A DNA stretch of 7,247 nt, taken from positions 1 to 7,247 of the forward strand of contig CALMEC010000474.1 in NCBI GenBank assembly GCA_937862675.1. Direction: 5' to 3'. The notes beneath the pieces were generated by a model. The model had not been told where the DNA came from. It saw nothing but the letters and a program-made list of their open reading frames with translations, and made no database searches. A program made the translations under genes and the position numbers. This document shows, one piece after another, positions 6,058 through 7,247 of the stretch (position 1 is its first letter; the number at the start of each line of letters is the position of its first letter). This DNA comes from an uncultured Actinomycetes bacterium. GTDB taxonomy: Bacteria > Actinomycetota > Thermoleophilia > Miltoncostaeales > Miltoncostaeaceae.

Positions 6058-7247
6058 TCAGTCGCCCGTCTCCCCGGTGGTCACCAGGGCCAGGGTCTGG
6101 CGGGCGATCTCCAGTTCCTCATCCGTCGGTATCACGAGGACCCGGATGCGGGATCCGGCGGATGCGACGTCCCGCGGCCCGGTCGACGGAGCGGCGTTCG
6201 CGGCCATGTCGAGCTCGATGCCCAGCCCCTCCAGCCCCCGCAGGGTGCGCTCCCGGACCGCGGGCGAGTTCTCGCCGACTCCGGCGGTGAAGACCACCGC
6301 GTCGACCCGTCCCAGTGCGGCCAGATACGCCCCCACGTACTTGCGGATGCGGTAGCAGTAGACGTCCAGGGCGAGCTCAGCGGCCTCGTCCCCGTCCTCG
6401 GCCGCGCCGACGAGGTCGCGCATGTCCGAGCGGCCGCACAGCCCGAGGACACCCGACCGGGTGTTGAAGAGCGTGTCGATCTCGTCGATCGTCATCCCCG
6501 CCACCCGGGCCAGGTGGAACACGATCGCGGGGTCGACATCCCCGGTCCGCGTTCCCATGACGAGCCCCTCGAGCGGGGTCATCCCCATGGACGTGTCGAC
6601 GGAACGGCCGCCCTCCACGGCGCAGGCGGATGCCCCGTTCCCCAGGTGCAGGACGATGACGTTCGTCGTCTCGGCCGGCGTTCCCAGCAGGCGGACGGCC
6701 TCGCGCGAAACGTAGGCGTGTGACGTGCCGTGGAAGCCGTAGCGGCGGATGCGGTGGCGTTCTGCGACCTCTCGGTCCATTGCGTACGTCCGCGCCCGTT
6801 CGGGCATCGTGACGTGGAACGCCGTGTCGAACACGGCCACGTGAGGGAGGCCGGGGAAGGTCTCCCGGGCCAGGCGGATGCCGGCGGCGTTGGCCGGGTT
6901 GTGCAGCGGCGCGAGCTCCGCGAGGTCCTCGATCGTCGCCAGGATCTCGTCGTCCACGACGACCGGGCGGCCGAAGAGTGCCCCGCCCTGCACCACGCGA
7001 TGGCCCACGCCGACGAGCCCGGCCGCGGCCAGGTCCGGTCCGTGGGCCGCGAACGCCCCGGCCATGGCCTCCATCGCCGCACGGTGGTCGGGGACAGATC
7101 GTTCCTCCGTCCACTCGCGACCGGGTGTCGTGTGCGTGATCCGCCCGTCCGTCAGGCCGATGCGCTCCACGAGGCCGGTCACCATGGACGTGCCCGAGAC
7201 GGCGTCGACGACCTCGTACTTGAGCGAGGACGATCCGCTGTTGACGA
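6058..7247 (-). CDS. ackA: Acetate kinase, N-terminus cut by the window end
   Basis: Cytoplasmic enzyme of the ASKHA fold that interconverts acetyl phosphate plus ADP with acetate plus ATP. The frame stays open past the ATG at 7185 to the window edge and there encodes VNSGSSSLKYEV, the phosphate-binding N-terminal signature, so the true start lies only a few codons outside. Counting visible residues from 7245, catalytic positions known from Methanosarcina thermophila are all present: Arg83 in GHRVVQGG, His115 in PLHNP, Asp140 in FDTAFH, His172 in FHGTSH, Arg233 in GTRTGD and Glu376 in PTDEE. The usual HRVVHGG reads HRVVQGG. About 395 residues are visible, close to full length. It is convergent with groEL; its usual partner pta is not in the window and could lie upstream, beyond the right edge. 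Confidence 0.97.
   Translation of the reverse strand, partial: VNSGSSSLKYEVVDAVSGTSMVTGLVERIGLTDGRITHTTPGREWTEERSVPDHRAAMEAMAGAFAAHGPDLAAAGLVGVGHRVVQGGALFGRPVVVDDEILATIEDLAELAPLHNPANAAGIRLARETFPGLPHVAVFDTAFHVTMPERARTYAMDREVAERHRIRRYGFHGTSHAYVSREAVRLLGTPAETTNVIVLHLGNGASACAVEGGRSVDTSMGMTPLEGLVMGTRTGDVDPAIVFHLARVAGMTIDEIDTLFNTRSGVLGLCGRSDMRDLVGAAEDGDEAAELALDVYCYRIRKYVGAYLAALGRVDAVVFTAGVGENSPAVRERTLRGLEGLGIELDMAANAAPSTGPRDVASAGSRIRVLVIPTDEELEIARQTLALVTTGETGD

Noticed and set aside
6045..6059. Hairpin GACCCC-GGC-GGGGTC as the ackA terminator
   Set aside because: It overlaps the ackA stop codon itself, the stem is only 6 bp, and no T-run follows on the minus strand.

Overview
The window is a high-GC stretch, strongly biased to G or C at third codon positions, with GTG starts and families typical of Actinomycetota (an actinobacterial-type GroES/GroEL pair, CIRCE control, an ArsR-SulP pair, acetate kinase). 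I would assign it to that phylum but not to a genus. It carries no rRNA, tRNA, CRISPR array, transposase or phage gene that I can see. Most of it is ordinary core genome. The least ordinary part is the left edge, which holds the 3' end of a repeat-rich gene of unknown function.

Layout, left to right. (1) 3-500, plus strand: 3' part of a gene for a protein with tandem 28-residue repeats (core GKTGWEALEKWVGGSG) followed by a charged helical tail. The outermost repeat is degenerate and carries an in-frame TAG, which looks more like poor base calls at a sequence end than biology. (2) 501-1076: no recognisable gene. (3) 1077-1439: small ASCH-domain protein, followed by a perfect 18-bp hairpin. (4) 1729-3858: AT-rich promoter/operator, an ArsR-family repressor and a SulP anion transporter with a C-terminal STAS domain; the two genes overlap by GTGA. 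(5) 3883-5854: CIRCE operator, then groES and groEL separated by only 2 nt, closed by a good intrinsic terminator. (6) 6058-7247, minus strand: acetate kinase, convergent with groEL and cut at its N-terminus by the window end.

How the parts work together. The ArsR-SulP pair reads as a self-contained, locally controlled anion-transport operon: the repressor is made first, its binding site plausibly lies inside its own promoter, and the transporter is translationally coupled to it. The groES-groEL operon is a separate heat-shock unit under HrcA/CIRCE control, although no hrcA is in the window and no terminator is visible between sulP and CIRCE. The acetate kinase would convert acetyl phosphate and ADP to acetate and ATP; its usual partner pta, if linked, would lie beyond the right edge. 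I did not find convincing evidence of a new multi-gene system. The best candidates for undescribed biology are the repeat protein at the left edge and the ligand of the cysteine-free ArsR/SulP pair.
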